Program-made: the position numbers and the translations under genes
Source: an uncultured Bacilli bacterium
GTDB lineage: Bacteria; Bacillota_I; Bacilli_A; RF39; UBA660
Length of the DNA: 64,000 nucleotides
Direction: 5' to 3'
NCBI GenBank assembly: GCA_947632375.1
Contig: CANRPF010000002.1
Location: 1-64,000, forward strand
The notes under the pieces: model-generated
What the model saw: the letters and a program-made list of their open reading frames with translations, nothing else
What the model was told of the DNA's origin: nothing
The model's database searches: none
Part shown: positions 18,501 to 27,005 of the stretch, piece after piece
Numbering within the stretch: the stretch's first letter is position 1
Layout: every line of letters begins with the position of its first letter

Positions 18501-20065
18501 AAATCTGGATCTAATGCTCTTGATAATTCTAGTGTATCAATAACACAATTAGTAAATTCTCCTAAATTGTATTTTTTATAACACATTTCAATAAAAGAAG
18601 TATCAAATCTAGCATTATGTGCAACTAATGGATAATCTTTAAACCATTCTATAAATTTCTTTACAACTTCTTCTTCTGTTGGTTTATCTTTTAACATATC
18701 ATCAGTTATATTTGTTAATTCAATTATTTTATAAGGTAATGGTCTTTTTGGATTAATAAGTTCATCAAATCTATCAATTATTTCTCCTTCTTTAATCAAA
18801 ACAGCACCTATTTCAATAATTGAATCACTTCCTCCAGCATTAAAACCTGTTGTTTCTATATCAAAAACACAATAAGTAGCATTCATAAAGTCATCTTCTA
18901 TAGGTCTTTTAACTATCGTTATAGAATCATCTACCATAGTTAATTCTACACCATATAAAGCTTTAAATTTATCTTCGTCGCTTTTATCTTTATTATAATC
19001 AGTAACAAAATGATATACATCTGGAAAAGCTTGACATCCATTATGATCTGTTATACCAATAGCTTTATGTCCCCAACTCGTTGCCGTTTTGAGTAATTTT
19101 TTAGCATCTACACAACCATCCATTTGACTCATCATAGTATGTGCATGTAATTCTATTCTTTTTTCTTCGCTTTCATCAATTCTTGAAATATCCTTACTTG
19201 GAATACTTTCCATATCTCTTATATTAAGAACTAAATCTCTAGAGAATTGATCATTTTTTACATATCCTTTAATTTTATACCAATTATTTTCTTTAATAGA
19301 TTTTTTTATTTTATTAAATTCTTCTTCATCTTTACTAAATATTTTAGCAAGTATACTATCATTTTTATCACTTATTTTTAATGTTAAAATTTTAAAATTA
19401 CTTTTAGTTGATTCAAATAAATCTATTCCAAATACATAAGCTTCTACAACTACATTATTTTCTTCACCTGCAATTGTACTTATTGGAACTACTTTTCCAC
19501 TTATTTCATTACCCATTATTATAGGATTTTCTTTTTTAGTAATTATTAAATCTTGTTTTTGTTCTTTTATTTCTTTTTTTAATTCTTCTTTTAGTTGTTC
19601 ATTTAATTTACAATTAATATTGAAATTATATAACCCTATAGTTTCTAAATCTTTTAATATATCTTTTTTTACTTTTTTTACATTAGTTTCTTCTATATCA
19701 CTTATTACTTCTATAGTAATAACATCATCATTAATAAAAATATTATTATTTATTAAACTAGAATAAGAAGGTTTTTCTTTAATAATTTTATTTAAAAAAT
19801 ATTTAAAACTATCTATTATAAATTCATCACTTACAAATTTATTATCATAAACTATATTAATTGAATTAACACCTTCAATACCTTTTTTAGCATGTTCAAC
19901 TAAATTGATTAAAGTATCTATATCAATTGGATTATAATTTTCTATATATACTGTCCATTCATTACTTAGTTTATTAATTACTACTTTTGAAATTTTAGAC
20001 GAATTAAAAGCATCTACTTCTTCAAAATTAATCTTTTTAAAAAATCTAATTACCTTCTCATCCAT
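15536..20065 (-). CDS. polC: DNA polymerase III alpha subunit, Gram-positive type PolC
   Basis: A 1509-residue replicative polymerase (B. subtilis PolC has 1437). Order of domains: N-terminal region (1-200); OB fold (about 200-290); PHP part (ELHAHTMMSQMDG ... GITDHNG, about 300-345); DEDDh 3'-5' exonuclease (FDIETTGFNAGG, about 395-560, ending with HHRGDYDAE); remaining PHP; then the polymerase palm, with a Cys pair CSKC and CPNC, and PDIDLNFSG carrying catalytic Asp residues; the C-terminal helix-hairpin-helix and tau-binding region end in QLSLF. All key motifs are intact. It is the first gene of an operon with spoIIP. Confidence 0.97.
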   Translation of the reverse strand: MDEKVIRFFKKINFEEVDAFNSSKISKVVINKLSNEWTVYIENYNPIDIDTLINLVEHAKKGIEGVNSINIVYDNKFVSDEFIIDSFKYFLNKIIKEKPSYSSLINNNIFINDDVITIEVISDIEETNVKKVKKDILKDLETIGLYNFNINCKLNEQLKEELKKEIKEQKQDLIITKKENPIIMGNEISGKVVPISTIAGEENNVVVEAYVFGIDLFESTKSNFKILTLKISDKNDSILAKIFSKDEEEFNKIKKSIKENNWYKIKGYVKNDQFSRDLVLNIRDMESIPSKDISRIDESEEKRIELHAHTMMSQMDGCVDAKKLLKTATSWGHKAIGITDHNGCQAFPDVYHFVTDYNKDKSDEDKFKALYGVELTMVDDSITIVKRPIEDDFMNATYCVFDIETTGFNAGGSDSIIEIGAVLIKEGEIIDRFDELINPKRPLPYKIIELTNITDDMLKDKPTEEEVVKKFIEWFKDYPLVAHNARFDTSFIEMCYKKYNLGEFTNCVIDTLELSRALDPDLNKHSLSALVKRYEVPWDEYAHHRGDYDAEGTANVFNKMLKRLRNLKLNKISEINNLIPKNEIHKFGRTFHINLLAQNKVGLKNLFKIISYANTTYLYKVPRILRSKLQELREGILIGSGCYESEVFIEARSKSDDELKNIISFYDYVEVQPKDCYTHLIDQSDFLNEYELEENIKKIINATKEAGKIIVATGDVHYLNKEDKIYREIIINQRIPGGGGHPLNRSNIEHIPENYFRTTTEMLEAFSFLPKELAHEIVIDNPKKIADSVEIIEVIIETGGIPFSPKMGDSRTEVYNLVFDKAHSLYGNPLPNNILERIAQELYGDGIIKLIKNKVKEESPNVDEEEFNKLFYQKIGTVLKEGYDKVFELTKENLRKSQEFTEEQLEKETKKSLGGIIGGGFDVIYLIAQKLVKHSNDDGYLVGSRGSVGSSFVATMMGITEVNPLPAHYLCSKCKLSIFDDDNGNSLGSLYSSGYDLPDKLCPNCNIPLNKEGQDMPFATFLGFNADKVPDIDLNFSGDNQASAHEYTKVLFGVDNVYRAGTIGTVADKTAYGFVQGYCEDKEINLRNVEKERLALGCTGVKRTTGQHPGGIVVIPGYMDVFDFTPFQYPADDPESAWRTTHFDYHAIDQDVLKLDILGHDDPTVLRMLQDLSGMDVTKIPFDDKETMKIFRSPEPLGVDKERIMCETGTLGIPEFGTKFVIGMLVDTKPTTFSELIKISGLSHGTDVWLGNAQDLIRNNIVEFKDVIGCRDDIMVYLMYHGLEPKKAFKIMEFVRKGKASKDPEGWKVWEKEMRDANIEEWYIDSCRKIKYMFPKAHAAAYVMSAFRIAYFKVHHPLWYYAAYFSIRCDDFDVDSMIKGETAIRAKIEELQAKGYEITNKESSILDVLYVALEMTCRGLSFKNIDLEKSSNKYFLIDEDNKSLIMPFRALDGLGVQVCNQIVEERKKGKYISVEDLQNRGKVNTSAIEKLKELGVLKDLPESSQLSLF

Positions 20066-20095
20066 ATGGTACTCCTATAAGAATTTACTTTTTAT

Positions 20096-20124
20096 ATTAT
20101 AACACGCAAATTAAAATATAAAAA
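20096..20124 (-). promoter_or_regulatory. Probable polC promoter
   Basis: Extended -10 TGTTATAAT (TATAAT at 20096-20101 on the minus strand) lies about 30 bases upstream of the polC start. The -35 is poor, as is usual with an extended -10. Confidence 0.45.
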
Positions 20125-20154
20125 AATAAAACGTTTAATTTATACGTTTTATTT
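20124..20154 (-). terminator. Terminator of the rel gene
   Basis: Perfect 11-bp stem AAATAAAACGT / ACGTTTTATTT followed by TTTTTTT on the minus strand, overlapping the stop codon. Confidence 0.8.
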
Positions 20155-21582
20155 ACTATTAAAATATTCTTCAATACATCTTTTTGCTCTAGTAGTTTCA
20201 ACCATCTTAAACCAATATTTTTTAGGTTTAATTTTTTTATCTATTATAACTATAACTCTATCTTTATTTTTAAGTTTATAATCTAATGGAACTTCTTTTC
20301 CGTTTACAAAACATTTCTTAATATGGTTTCCAACTTCTTTATTAAGTTTATAAGCATAATCTATTGGAGTAGAATTATTAGGTAATTCAACTATTTTTCC
20401 ACTAGCACTATAAACATATACATTATTTGTAAATATTTCTAATTTTATTGTTTCTAAAAATAATTTATCATTTTCTATAGATTCATTTAATAAAGATATA
20501 GTTGAAATAAATTGATAATTTTTTAATAGTTCTTCTTGCATCTTTTTAGAACCAAATGCTTTATATTTTTTCCAATAGCTTGCTAAACCAAATGTATTTA
20601 TATCATCCATTTCTTGAGTTTTTATTTGTAATTGTATTAAGTGATTTTTAGGTCCAAAAACTGTAGTATGTAAGGAACTATACATATTTGTTTTAGGTAC
20701 TGCTATATAATCTTTAAATTTAGAATTAAATGGTGGAAAAACTTTATGAACTAAACCTAATACTTTATAACATTCATCAATATTAGATACTATAATTTTT
20801 ACATTAACTAAATCATGTATATCTTCTAATTTATAACCTAATTTTAATTTTTTATATATTTTATATACATTAATTATTTTAGTACGTATATTAAAAGTAA
20901 TATTATTTTCTTTTAATATATCCCCTATTTTTTCTTCAGTTTCCTCTATACATTTTTTATAATCTTTTGCAACTTTAGAAAGAGTAAGTTCTAATTGTTC
21001 ATATAAATCTTTATCTAAATAATATAAACATATATCTTCTAATTCACACTTTAATCTATAAGCACCTATAAAATAAGCTAAAGGAACATATATAGATAGA
21101 GTTTCCATTGCATATTTAGGTTGTTTTTCTTTAGATTTATAATTAAGAGTTCTCATATTATGTAATCTATCACATAATTTTATTATTATAATTCTTACAT
21201 CTTTATTTAAACTAGTTATTATTCTTCTTATATTAGCATCATATGCTTCATCAGATGATGAAAAATGAATATTACTTATCTTGGTAACACCCAATACTAA
21301 ATCTGCTACTTCTTTTCCAAAATTATCTTCTACATCTTTAAGGGTATATTTTGTATCTTCTACAACATCATGTAGCATTCCTGCTACTAGTGTAGCACCA
21401 TCTGCATTAAATTTTGCAAGGTTTATACATACATTTATAGGATGAATAATATAATCTTCACCACTATCCCTCTTTTGTCCACTATGAGCTTCTTTAGCAA
21501 ATTTAAAAGCTTTAATAATTTTGTTTATCTCTTCTTTATTATATTTATTTATCATTCTTTTTAATTCTTCAAACTCTTGCAT
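20149..21582 (-). CDS. rel: Rel-type (p)ppGpp hydrolase, synthetase domain possibly inactive
   Basis: A 477-residue RelA/SpoT homologue. The HD hydrolase domain is intact: H47-type HP, HDVVEDT (H71, D72, E75, D76) and DRLHNMRT. The synthetase fold follows (about 220-340), with HDLVNVKII and NMYSSLHTTV; then a TGS domain (about 385-450). Where active synthetases have E in VEVQIRT, this protein has IQLQIKT, so the magnesium-binding Glu is Gln (Q317), and the nearby Arg is Lys. The helical, zinc-finger and ACT regions of long Rel proteins (about 735 residues) are missing. I place the start at the ATG after GAGGTG; the ATG 12 bases earlier lies inside that site. It is probably mainly a hydrolase. 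Confidence 0.85.
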   Translation of the reverse strand: MQEFEELKRMINKYNKEEINKIIKAFKFAKEAHSGQKRDSGEDYIIHPINVCINLAKFNADGATLVAGMLHDVVEDTKYTLKDVEDNFGKEVADLVLGVTKISNIHFSSSDEAYDANIRRIITSLNKDVRIIIIKLCDRLHNMRTLNYKSKEKQPKYAMETLSIYVPLAYFIGAYRLKCELEDICLYYLDKDLYEQLELTLSKVAKDYKKCIEETEEKIGDILKENNITFNIRTKIINVYKIYKKLKLGYKLEDIHDLVNVKIIVSNIDECYKVLGLVHKVFPPFNSKFKDYIAVPKTNMYSSLHTTVFGPKNHLIQLQIKTQEMDDINTFGLASYWKKYKAFGSKKMQEELLKNYQFISTISLLNESIENDKLFLETIKLEIFTNNVYVYSASGKIVELPNNSTPIDYAYKLNKEVGNHIKKCFVNGKEVPLDYKLKNKDRVIVIIDKKIKPKKYWFKMVETTRAKRCIEEYFNSK

Positions 21583-21644
21583 ACTACACCTCATATTTTA
21601 GAATAGTTTAACATAAATAAAACAAAATATAAAGATTTTTAATA

Positions 21645-21668
21645 AAAAAAGTATCTTAAGATACTTTT
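21645..21668 (-). terminator. Terminator of the CotD-like gene
   Basis: A 22-base palindrome AAAAGTATCT-TA-AGATACTTTT, followed by TTT on the minus strand; it overlaps the stop codon. Confidence 0.75.
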
Positions 21669-21936
21669 AGAACTGATCACATTTTCCTTGATAAACATCG
21701 CATTTTTCGTTTTCTTCACAACAAGTATATTCAGGAGTATAAGTATGAGTATAAATGTGATGATTTATAACTCTTGTATTTATAGGGCAAACATGTGGAA
21801 CATGATGATGTATTTCTCTATGGCATACTCTTTCTATTGGACATTCATATACTACAGGGCATTCCATACCTTCCATAGACATATTTCCATTATACATCAT
21901 TGGTTTTTCACTATCGATACATCTAAAATTATACAT
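21667..21936 (-). CDS. CotD-like spore coat protein
   Basis: An 89-residue protein rich in Cys and His. The core HHHVPHVCPINTRVINHHIY with repeated CP and VC motifs matches the CotD family pattern (VPHIHPxHTTxVNHxxxxHxHYxP). CotD is an inner spore-coat protein. The C-terminus carries a CCEENEKC cluster. The site AAAGGATAG lies upstream of the ATG. The gene is monocistronic, flanked by its own terminator and by the terminator of the upstream ncRNA. Confidence 0.75.
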   Translation of the reverse strand: MYNFRCIDSEKPMMYNGNMSMEGMECPVVYECPIERVCHREIHHHVPHVCPINTRVINHHIYTHTYTPEYTCCEENEKCDVYQGKCDQF

Positions 21937-22009
21937 AGTACACTATCCTTTCTAAGATATTTTATGTATAAATGAATTTTATGTACTAGTATAATTTAAC
22001 TATTTTTAT

Positions 22010-22374
22010 AAAACAAAAACCAATAGCGCTGATAACACTATTGGTTCGAGTTTTTGAAAAATTGTATAAATCAGAAATTAATCTGAACTAAATATTATCA
22101 GTATTTAGTACAACATCTTACCATCATGAGTTTTCTTTCTCAATTACAATTGCAACACTTAGATTTGATAAGATTCTAACTATACTAAAAGTTAGATTTT
22201 CTTAGAATAAAGAGTTCCCAATATCAATAATAACATTAGTAATTAATACCAACCCTACTCTCGATAACTGGGAAGGATATCAACATAGACTCAACAAAAG
22301 GAATGAATACCTCTCTATAGAATAGTTAGAAAACAACTAAACTAATATAGAGTCTATATTATTATATCTAAGCT
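22010..22374 (-). ncRNA. Unassigned structured non-coding RNA, about 365 nt
   Basis: The stretch between two genes has no usable reading frame but has a near-consensus sigma-A promoter at one end and an intrinsic terminator at the other. Base pairing visible by eye: ATAGACTC with GAGTCTAT (closing a 5' domain that holds hairpins); TTCCCA with TGGGAA plus TATC with GATA; AAGAxxATCTAAC with GTTAGAxTCTT; ACTAAATA with TATTTAGT; TCAGA with TCTGA; and TTGTA with TACAA closing the last two into a three-way junction. It lacks the SRP core (GGAAGxAGCC), the RNase P P4 block and the tRNA-like ends of tmRNA. The following gene is separated by the terminator, so this is a free RNA, not an obvious leader. 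Confidence 0.7.
22011..22045 (-). terminator. Terminator of the ncRNA
   Basis: ACCAATAG / CTATTGGT stem (22019-22045), 11-base loop, followed by TTTTGTTTT on the minus strand. Confidence 0.85.
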
Positions 22375-22380
22375 ACTATT

Positions 22381-22409
22381 AGTATATGACAATAGTTTTT
22401 GTTTGTCAA
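22381..22409 (-). promoter_or_regulatory. Sigma-A promoter of the ncRNA
   Basis: On the minus strand, TTGACA (22404-22409), a 17-base spacer and TATACT (22381-22386). It is the best promoter in the window and starts only a few bases past the stop of the preceding gene. Confidence 0.85.
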
Positions 22410-22416
22410 CACTTTT

Positions 22417-23859
22417 TTAATTATTTTTATTTTTTTTCAAAATATTTATATTTTTATTACATAATATAATTTCTTTATATTTTTTATAGTCTTTATTATC
22501 ACTATATTTACTTAATAAAGTTTCTATTTCTTTATCATGTGTTAATTCATAATAAGTTGAAATAAATAATAATTTTTCTAATACTTTAACTGCAGTAGTT
22601 GAAAATATTTCTTCTATAAAGTATTCTGCTTCTAATTTATATCTTGTTAAATAAAATTCATCTAAATTTATATCTAATGTTTTATAAAGTTCAAGTCTTT
22701 TTTCTTTATTATAAAGTTTATAAGCACAATTATCTAATAAATAAATTAATCTTTTTCTAATTTGTACAAAGTTTTCTGGTAATCCATAAGCTTCTTCATA
22801 TTCATCAATTTTTTTAAGATATAATAAATAAAAATTATTATCTTCTTCTAAAGTAAATGAAAGTACAAATTGATCTTCGCCTTCTGTTTTCGTTCTTTTT
22901 ATATATTCTATAGGAATTTCTAAATCTAATCCTTCTTCTCTATAGCCAATTTCAACTGAATCCATATCTTCTATACCTAAAATAGAAAACATTTCTCTTT
23001 GAACATTTTCATCGAATTCTTCAATTTGATCAGATTCTTTAGTAGATTCATATTTTAAAGCATACTTATCTCTTTCTTCTACATCTCTAAAGTACATAAG
23101 TGATAATACCATATCTTCAAATTTCTTTTTGAATATAGGTTCATTAGAAAATATTGCTTTTTGAAATGCATTATTCATCATTACATCTAAATCTAAGTTA
23201 TCTGCTCCTTCATTTTTTATTAATTCAGCATATTTACTATTTTTATAAAATTTTTGATTATATGAACGTTCTTTTTCTTCTTCATCATCTGTTAAATCTA
23301 AAAGAGTTAAATATACCCATACTTTTTCTATATAAAAAATTCCATTAGAAAACACTTCTATATTTTGTAAATTTCTTAAATTTAGAAGATTTTCCATTGT
23401 AGCTTCTTTATATTCACCACTTGATTCATATATTTTTTCGATATGTCTTTCGTTATTTTTATAAGCTTCTATTTTGTCTTTTATTTTATTTATATTAAGA
23501 TATTCCCAACTTTCTTTAGTATGCGTTAATACAGACATTTCTTCTTTAAATATTTCAAAACATGAAACGATTAAAGAAACATCTAATAAAGTAAATTGTG
23601 GATTAATTACTAAAGTATCATTTTCTAATTTAAATAAATTAGGATATTCATTTAATATAAAATCTAATTCGGTATCAAAATCTATATCTTTTATTTCTCC
23701 ATCAAAATCATCTGATTCTTTAGATATTTCTTTTAATTCATCAACTATAAATTTTGTATATTTTTTTAAATCTTTTATAAGTACTTTATTTCTATCATCA
23801 TATTGCAATAATAATTGAAATGCAGTTAAAACTAAATATATAAATGGTATTTCAAACAT
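22417..23859 (-). CDS. Hypothetical acidic protein downstream of ffh
   Basis: A 480-residue, strongly acidic and mostly helical cytoplasmic protein, with no signal peptide. I recognise no domain. The site GGGGGAT lies 4 bases before the ATG and the gene starts 9 bases after the ffh stop, so it is cotranscribed with ffh. YlxM, the usual ffh partner in Bacilli, is a 110-residue helix-turn-helix protein; this is not a YlxM. The last part is Lys/Asn-rich and its stop lies just upstream of the ncRNA promoter. Confidence 0.6.
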   Translation of the reverse strand: MFEIPFIYLVLTAFQLLLQYDDRNKVLIKDLKKYTKFIVDELKEISKESDDFDGEIKDIDFDTELDFILNEYPNLFKLENDTLVINPQFTLLDVSLIVSCFEIFKEEMSVLTHTKESWEYLNINKIKDKIEAYKNNERHIEKIYESSGEYKEATMENLLNLRNLQNIEVFSNGIFYIEKVWVYLTLLDLTDDEEEKERSYNQKFYKNSKYAELIKNEGADNLDLDVMMNNAFQKAIFSNEPIFKKKFEDMVLSLMYFRDVEERDKYALKYESTKESDQIEEFDENVQREMFSILGIEDMDSVEIGYREEGLDLEIPIEYIKRTKTEGEDQFVLSFTLEEDNNFYLLYLKKIDEYEEAYGLPENFVQIRKRLIYLLDNCAYKLYNKEKRLELYKTLDINLDEFYLTRYKLEAEYFIEEIFSTTAVKVLEKLLFISTYYELTHDKEIETLLSKYSDNKDYKKYKEIILCNKNINILKKNKNN

Positions 23860-23868
23860 AATATCCCC

Positions 23869-25179
23869 CTAATTAAATGGTAAATTCATATTACCATTAC
23901 TTACTTGTTTCATCATTATTTTCATTTGTTCAAATTGTTTTAATAGTCTATTTATTTCTTCGACACTTCTTCCAGAACCTTTACTAATTCTTAATTTTCT
24001 TGAGTTTTTTAATACCTCAGGATGATGTCTTTCATAAGGAGTCATAGATAAAATAATAGCTTCTATATGAGAAAAGTCTTTTGGATTAATTGATATATTA
24101 TTAAGTCCCATTTTTCTTGCTCCTGGTAACATTTTTAATAAATTTTCTAAAGGCCCAAGTTTTTTAATTTGTTTTAAGTTTTTTAAAAAATCTTCTAAAT
24201 CATAATTACCTTTTTTCATTTTACGAGCTAAGTCATTAGCTTCACTTTCATCAATTACACCTTCAACTTTTTCAGCGATAGATAAAATATCTCCCATATC
24301 AAGAATTCTTTCAGCCATTCTTTCAGGATAGAATTCAGATAAACCATCCATTTTTTCACTAGTACCTAAAAATTTAATTGGAATATTAGTTAGATGTCTT
24401 ACAGATAATGCAACACCACCTTTAGTATTTCCATCCATTTTAGTTAATATTGCACCTGTTAGTGGTAGTTTATCATTAAATCCTTTAATTACATTAATTG
24501 CATCTTGTCCCATCATAGCATCTATTACTAAAAGTATTTCATCTGGTTTTGCAAGTTCATTTATATCACTTAATTCATTCATTAATTCTACATCTATATG
24601 TAATCTACCTGCGGTATCTATAATAATGTAATCAAAATTATTAGAATTAGCATAAGATAATGCTTCTTTTATTATTTCTAATGGATTTTTTTTACCTCTT
24701 TCAAAAACTTCTATATTTAAAGATTTTCCTATACTTACTAATTGATCAATAGCTGCTGGTCTATATATATCACATGCAACTAATAAAGGTTTTTTATTAT
24801 ATTTTTTTCTTAACATATTAGCAAGTTTTCCAACTGTAGTTGTTTTTCCACTACCTTGTAATCCAACCATCATTGCTATTGTTGGTTTTTTATCTTTTTT
24901 TAATTCAACATAATCTGTTCCTAATAAACTAACTAATTCATCTTTTACTAATTTTATAAATAATTCATCAGGTTTTAGATTTTTTTCTACTTCCATTCCT
25001 AATGCTTTTTCTTTGACATTTCTTACGAATTCTTTTACAACTTCATAGTTTACATCAGCTTCTAGAAGTGCCATTCTTATTTCACGCATAGCATCACTAA
25101 TATTTTCTTCAGTAATTCTACCCATACCTCTTATATTCTTTATTGCATTAGAAATTCTATCTCCCATGTATTCAAACAT
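23869..25179 (-). CDS. ffh: Signal recognition particle GTPase Ffh
   Basis: A 436-residue SRP54 homologue that targets membrane proteins cotranslationally with 4.5S/scRNA and FtsY. N domain (about 1-85); G domain with GLQGSGKTTTVGKLA (G1), DIYRPAAIDQL, DTAGRLHID (G3) and TKMDGNTKGG (G4); then the Met-rich M domain with the RNA-binding KLRISKGSGRSVEEIN. I start at the ATG after AGGTGATAAAA; an in-frame GTG three codons earlier is inside that site. Confidence 0.96.
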   Translation of the reverse strand: MFEYMGDRISNAIKNIRGMGRITEENISDAMREIRMALLEADVNYEVVKEFVRNVKEKALGMEVEKNLKPDELFIKLVKDELVSLLGTDYVELKKDKKPTIAMMVGLQGSGKTTTVGKLANMLRKKYNKKPLLVACDIYRPAAIDQLVSIGKSLNIEVFERGKKNPLEIIKEALSYANSNNFDYIIIDTAGRLHIDVELMNELSDINELAKPDEILLVIDAMMGQDAINVIKGFNDKLPLTGAILTKMDGNTKGGVALSVRHLTNIPIKFLGTSEKMDGLSEFYPERMAERILDMGDILSIAEKVEGVIDESEANDLARKMKKGNYDLEDFLKNLKQIKKLGPLENLLKMLPGARKMGLNNISINPKDFSHIEAIILSMTPYERHHPEVLKNSRKLRISKGSGRSVEEINRLLKQFEQMKIMMKQVSNGNMNLPFN

Positions 25180-25234
25180 TTTTATCACCTAATGAGTATT
25201 ATACAAGAAAATTATCTTTTTTTAAAGCTTATTA

Positions 25235-25258
25235 AAAAAATACTAGAAAACTAGTATT
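25235..25258 (-). terminator. Terminator of the gatCAB-aspS operon
   Basis: ATACTAG / CTAGTAT stem with AAAA loop (on the plus strand), followed by TTTTTTT on the minus strand at the aspS stop. Confidence 0.8.
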
Positions 25259-27005
25259 AATTTTTATCTCTAACTTTTATATGAACTTCTCTTAATTGAG
25301 CTTCACTTATTTCTGTTGGCGCGCCCATCATTAAATCACTACCACTTGCGCTCATTGGGAATGCTATTGTTTCTCTTATATTTTCTTCTCCTAAAAGCAT
25401 CATTATTATTCTATCTATTCCTGGAGCCATTCCAGCATGAGGAGGTGCTCCAAAACTAAATGCTCTATATAATCCTTTGAATCTTTCTTTTAAGTCTTCT
25501 TCTGTATATCCTGCTAAACTAAATGCCTTTTTCATAATATTTAAATCATGATTTCTTACTGCACCACTTGCAAGTTCTACACCATTACATACGAAGTCAA
25601 ATTGATTAGCGACAATTTTATCTGGTTCAAGTTTTTCTAAAGATTCAAGGCCACCTTTAGGCATACTAAATGGATTATGAGTGAAATCATATTTTTCTTC
25701 TTCTTCACTCCATTCATACATTGGAAAATCATTTATAATACAAAATTCAAAAACATTTTCATCTAATAAATCAAGTCTTTTACCTAATTCATCTCTAATT
25801 AGTCCTGCTAATTTTGAAGCATTTTTTCTATCTGCGATAAAGAATAATACTGAATTAGGTATAAGGTTAGCTTTCTTTATTAAACTCTCTCTTTCATAAT
25901 CTGTTAAGAATTTATCAATAGGTCCTTTGAATGACATATCTTCCATTACAGTAATATAACCAATTCCAGGCATACCAATAGTTTTAGCATAATCTACTAA
26001 ATCATTAAACCACGAATTAGATTTATCACCAATACCATCTACTTTTATTCCTCTTACTGTTACTCCTCTAAATGGTTTAAATTCAGTATCTGTAAATTCA
26101 TCAGTTAAATCAATTATTTCTAATGGATTTCTTAAATCTGGTTTATCTGTTCCATATTTTAACATAGATTCTTGATAACTTATTCTTTTAAAAGGAGAAC
26201 TTGATACTCTTTTATCAGTAAATTCTTCAAATGTTTCTTTAAATATTTTTTCTCCTATTTCATAAACATCTTCTTCAGTTGCAAAAGACATTTCTAAATC
26301 TAATTGATAAAATTCTCCATATATTCTATCACTTCTTGCATCTTCATCTCTAAAACATGGTGCAATTTGAAAATATTTATCAAATCCTGCAGCCATTAAA
26401 AGTTGTTTAAATTGTTGTGGAGCTTGAGGTAATGCATAAAATTTACCATGAAATTTTCTTGATGGAACTATAAAATCTCTTGCTCCTTCTGGACTAGATG
26501 CTGTTAATATTGGAGTTTGTATTTCACAAAAACCATTATCAATCATTTTATTTCTTAAATAATTTATTACTTTTGATCTAAATAAGATATTATTTTTTAC
26601 TTTTGGATTTCTTAAATCAAGATATCTATATTTTAATCTTACATCTTCACTAGTATTAGTACTAGTCATAATTTCAAATGGTAAAACATTTTCTGCTAAT
26701 CCTAATACCTCTAAAGAACTAACTAATACTTCAATAGTACCTGTTTTAATATGATCATTATAATCATCTTCATCTCTTTTTCTTACCGTTCCTGTTAGTG
26801 TAATACTTGATTCTTTTGTAATACCATCAAATATTTTATCGTCATTACTTACTAATTGTATAACTCCAAATTGGTCTCTTAAATCTACAAATATAACACC
26901 ACCATGATCTCTTATATTTTCAACAAAACCACAAATTCTTACAGTTTTTCCAATATATTCTTCAGTTAATTTACCTGCATAACAATCTCTATAAATATTA
27001 TTCAT
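25257..27005 (-). CDS. aspS: Aspartyl-tRNA synthetase, probably non-discriminating
   Basis: A 582-residue class II synthetase. N-terminal OB fold (VRICGFVENIRDHGGVIFVDLRD), motif 2 (FRDEDARSDR) and motif 3 (GAPPHAGMAPGIDRI) are intact, with the bacterial GAD insertion between. Its ATG overlaps the gatB stop (ATGA), so it is the last gene of a gatC-gatA-gatB-aspS operon. That linkage suggests it also charges tRNA-Asn with Asp for transamidation; the sequence alone does not prove it. Confidence 0.95.
   Translation of the reverse strand: MNNIYRDCYAGKLTEEYIGKTVRICGFVENIRDHGGVIFVDLRDQFGVIQLVSNDDKIFDGITKESSITLTGTVRKRDEDDYNDHIKTGTIEVLVSSLEVLGLAENVLPFEIMTSTNTSEDVRLKYRYLDLRNPKVKNNILFRSKVINYLRNKMIDNGFCEIQTPILTASSPEGARDFIVPSRKFHGKFYALPQAPQQFKQLLMAAGFDKYFQIAPCFRDEDARSDRIYGEFYQLDLEMSFATEEDVYEIGEKIFKETFEEFTDKRVSSSPFKRISYQESMLKYGTDKPDLRNPLEIIDLTDEFTDTEFKPFRGVTVRGIKVDGIGDKSNSWFNDLVDYAKTIGMPGIGYITVMEDMSFKGPIDKFLTDYERESLIKKANLIPNSVLFFIADRKNASKLAGLIRDELGKRLDLLDENVFEFCIINDFPMYEWSEEEEKYDFTHNPFSMPKGGLESLEKLEPDKIVANQFDFVCNGVELASGAVRNHDLNIMKKAFSLAGYTEEDLKERFKGLYRAFSFGAPPHAGMAPGIDRIIMMLLGEENIRETIAFPMSASGSDLMMGAPTEISEAQLREVHIKVRDKN

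Noticed and set aside
22010..22409. Known RNA classes for this locus (tmRNA, SRP RNA, RNase P RNA, T-box, 6S)
   Set aside because: No tRNA-like ends, no GGAAGxAGCC core, no GAGGAAAGTCC block and no GGTGGxACCGCG box; length is too great for 6S. A divergent member of another class cannot be excluded without a covariance search.
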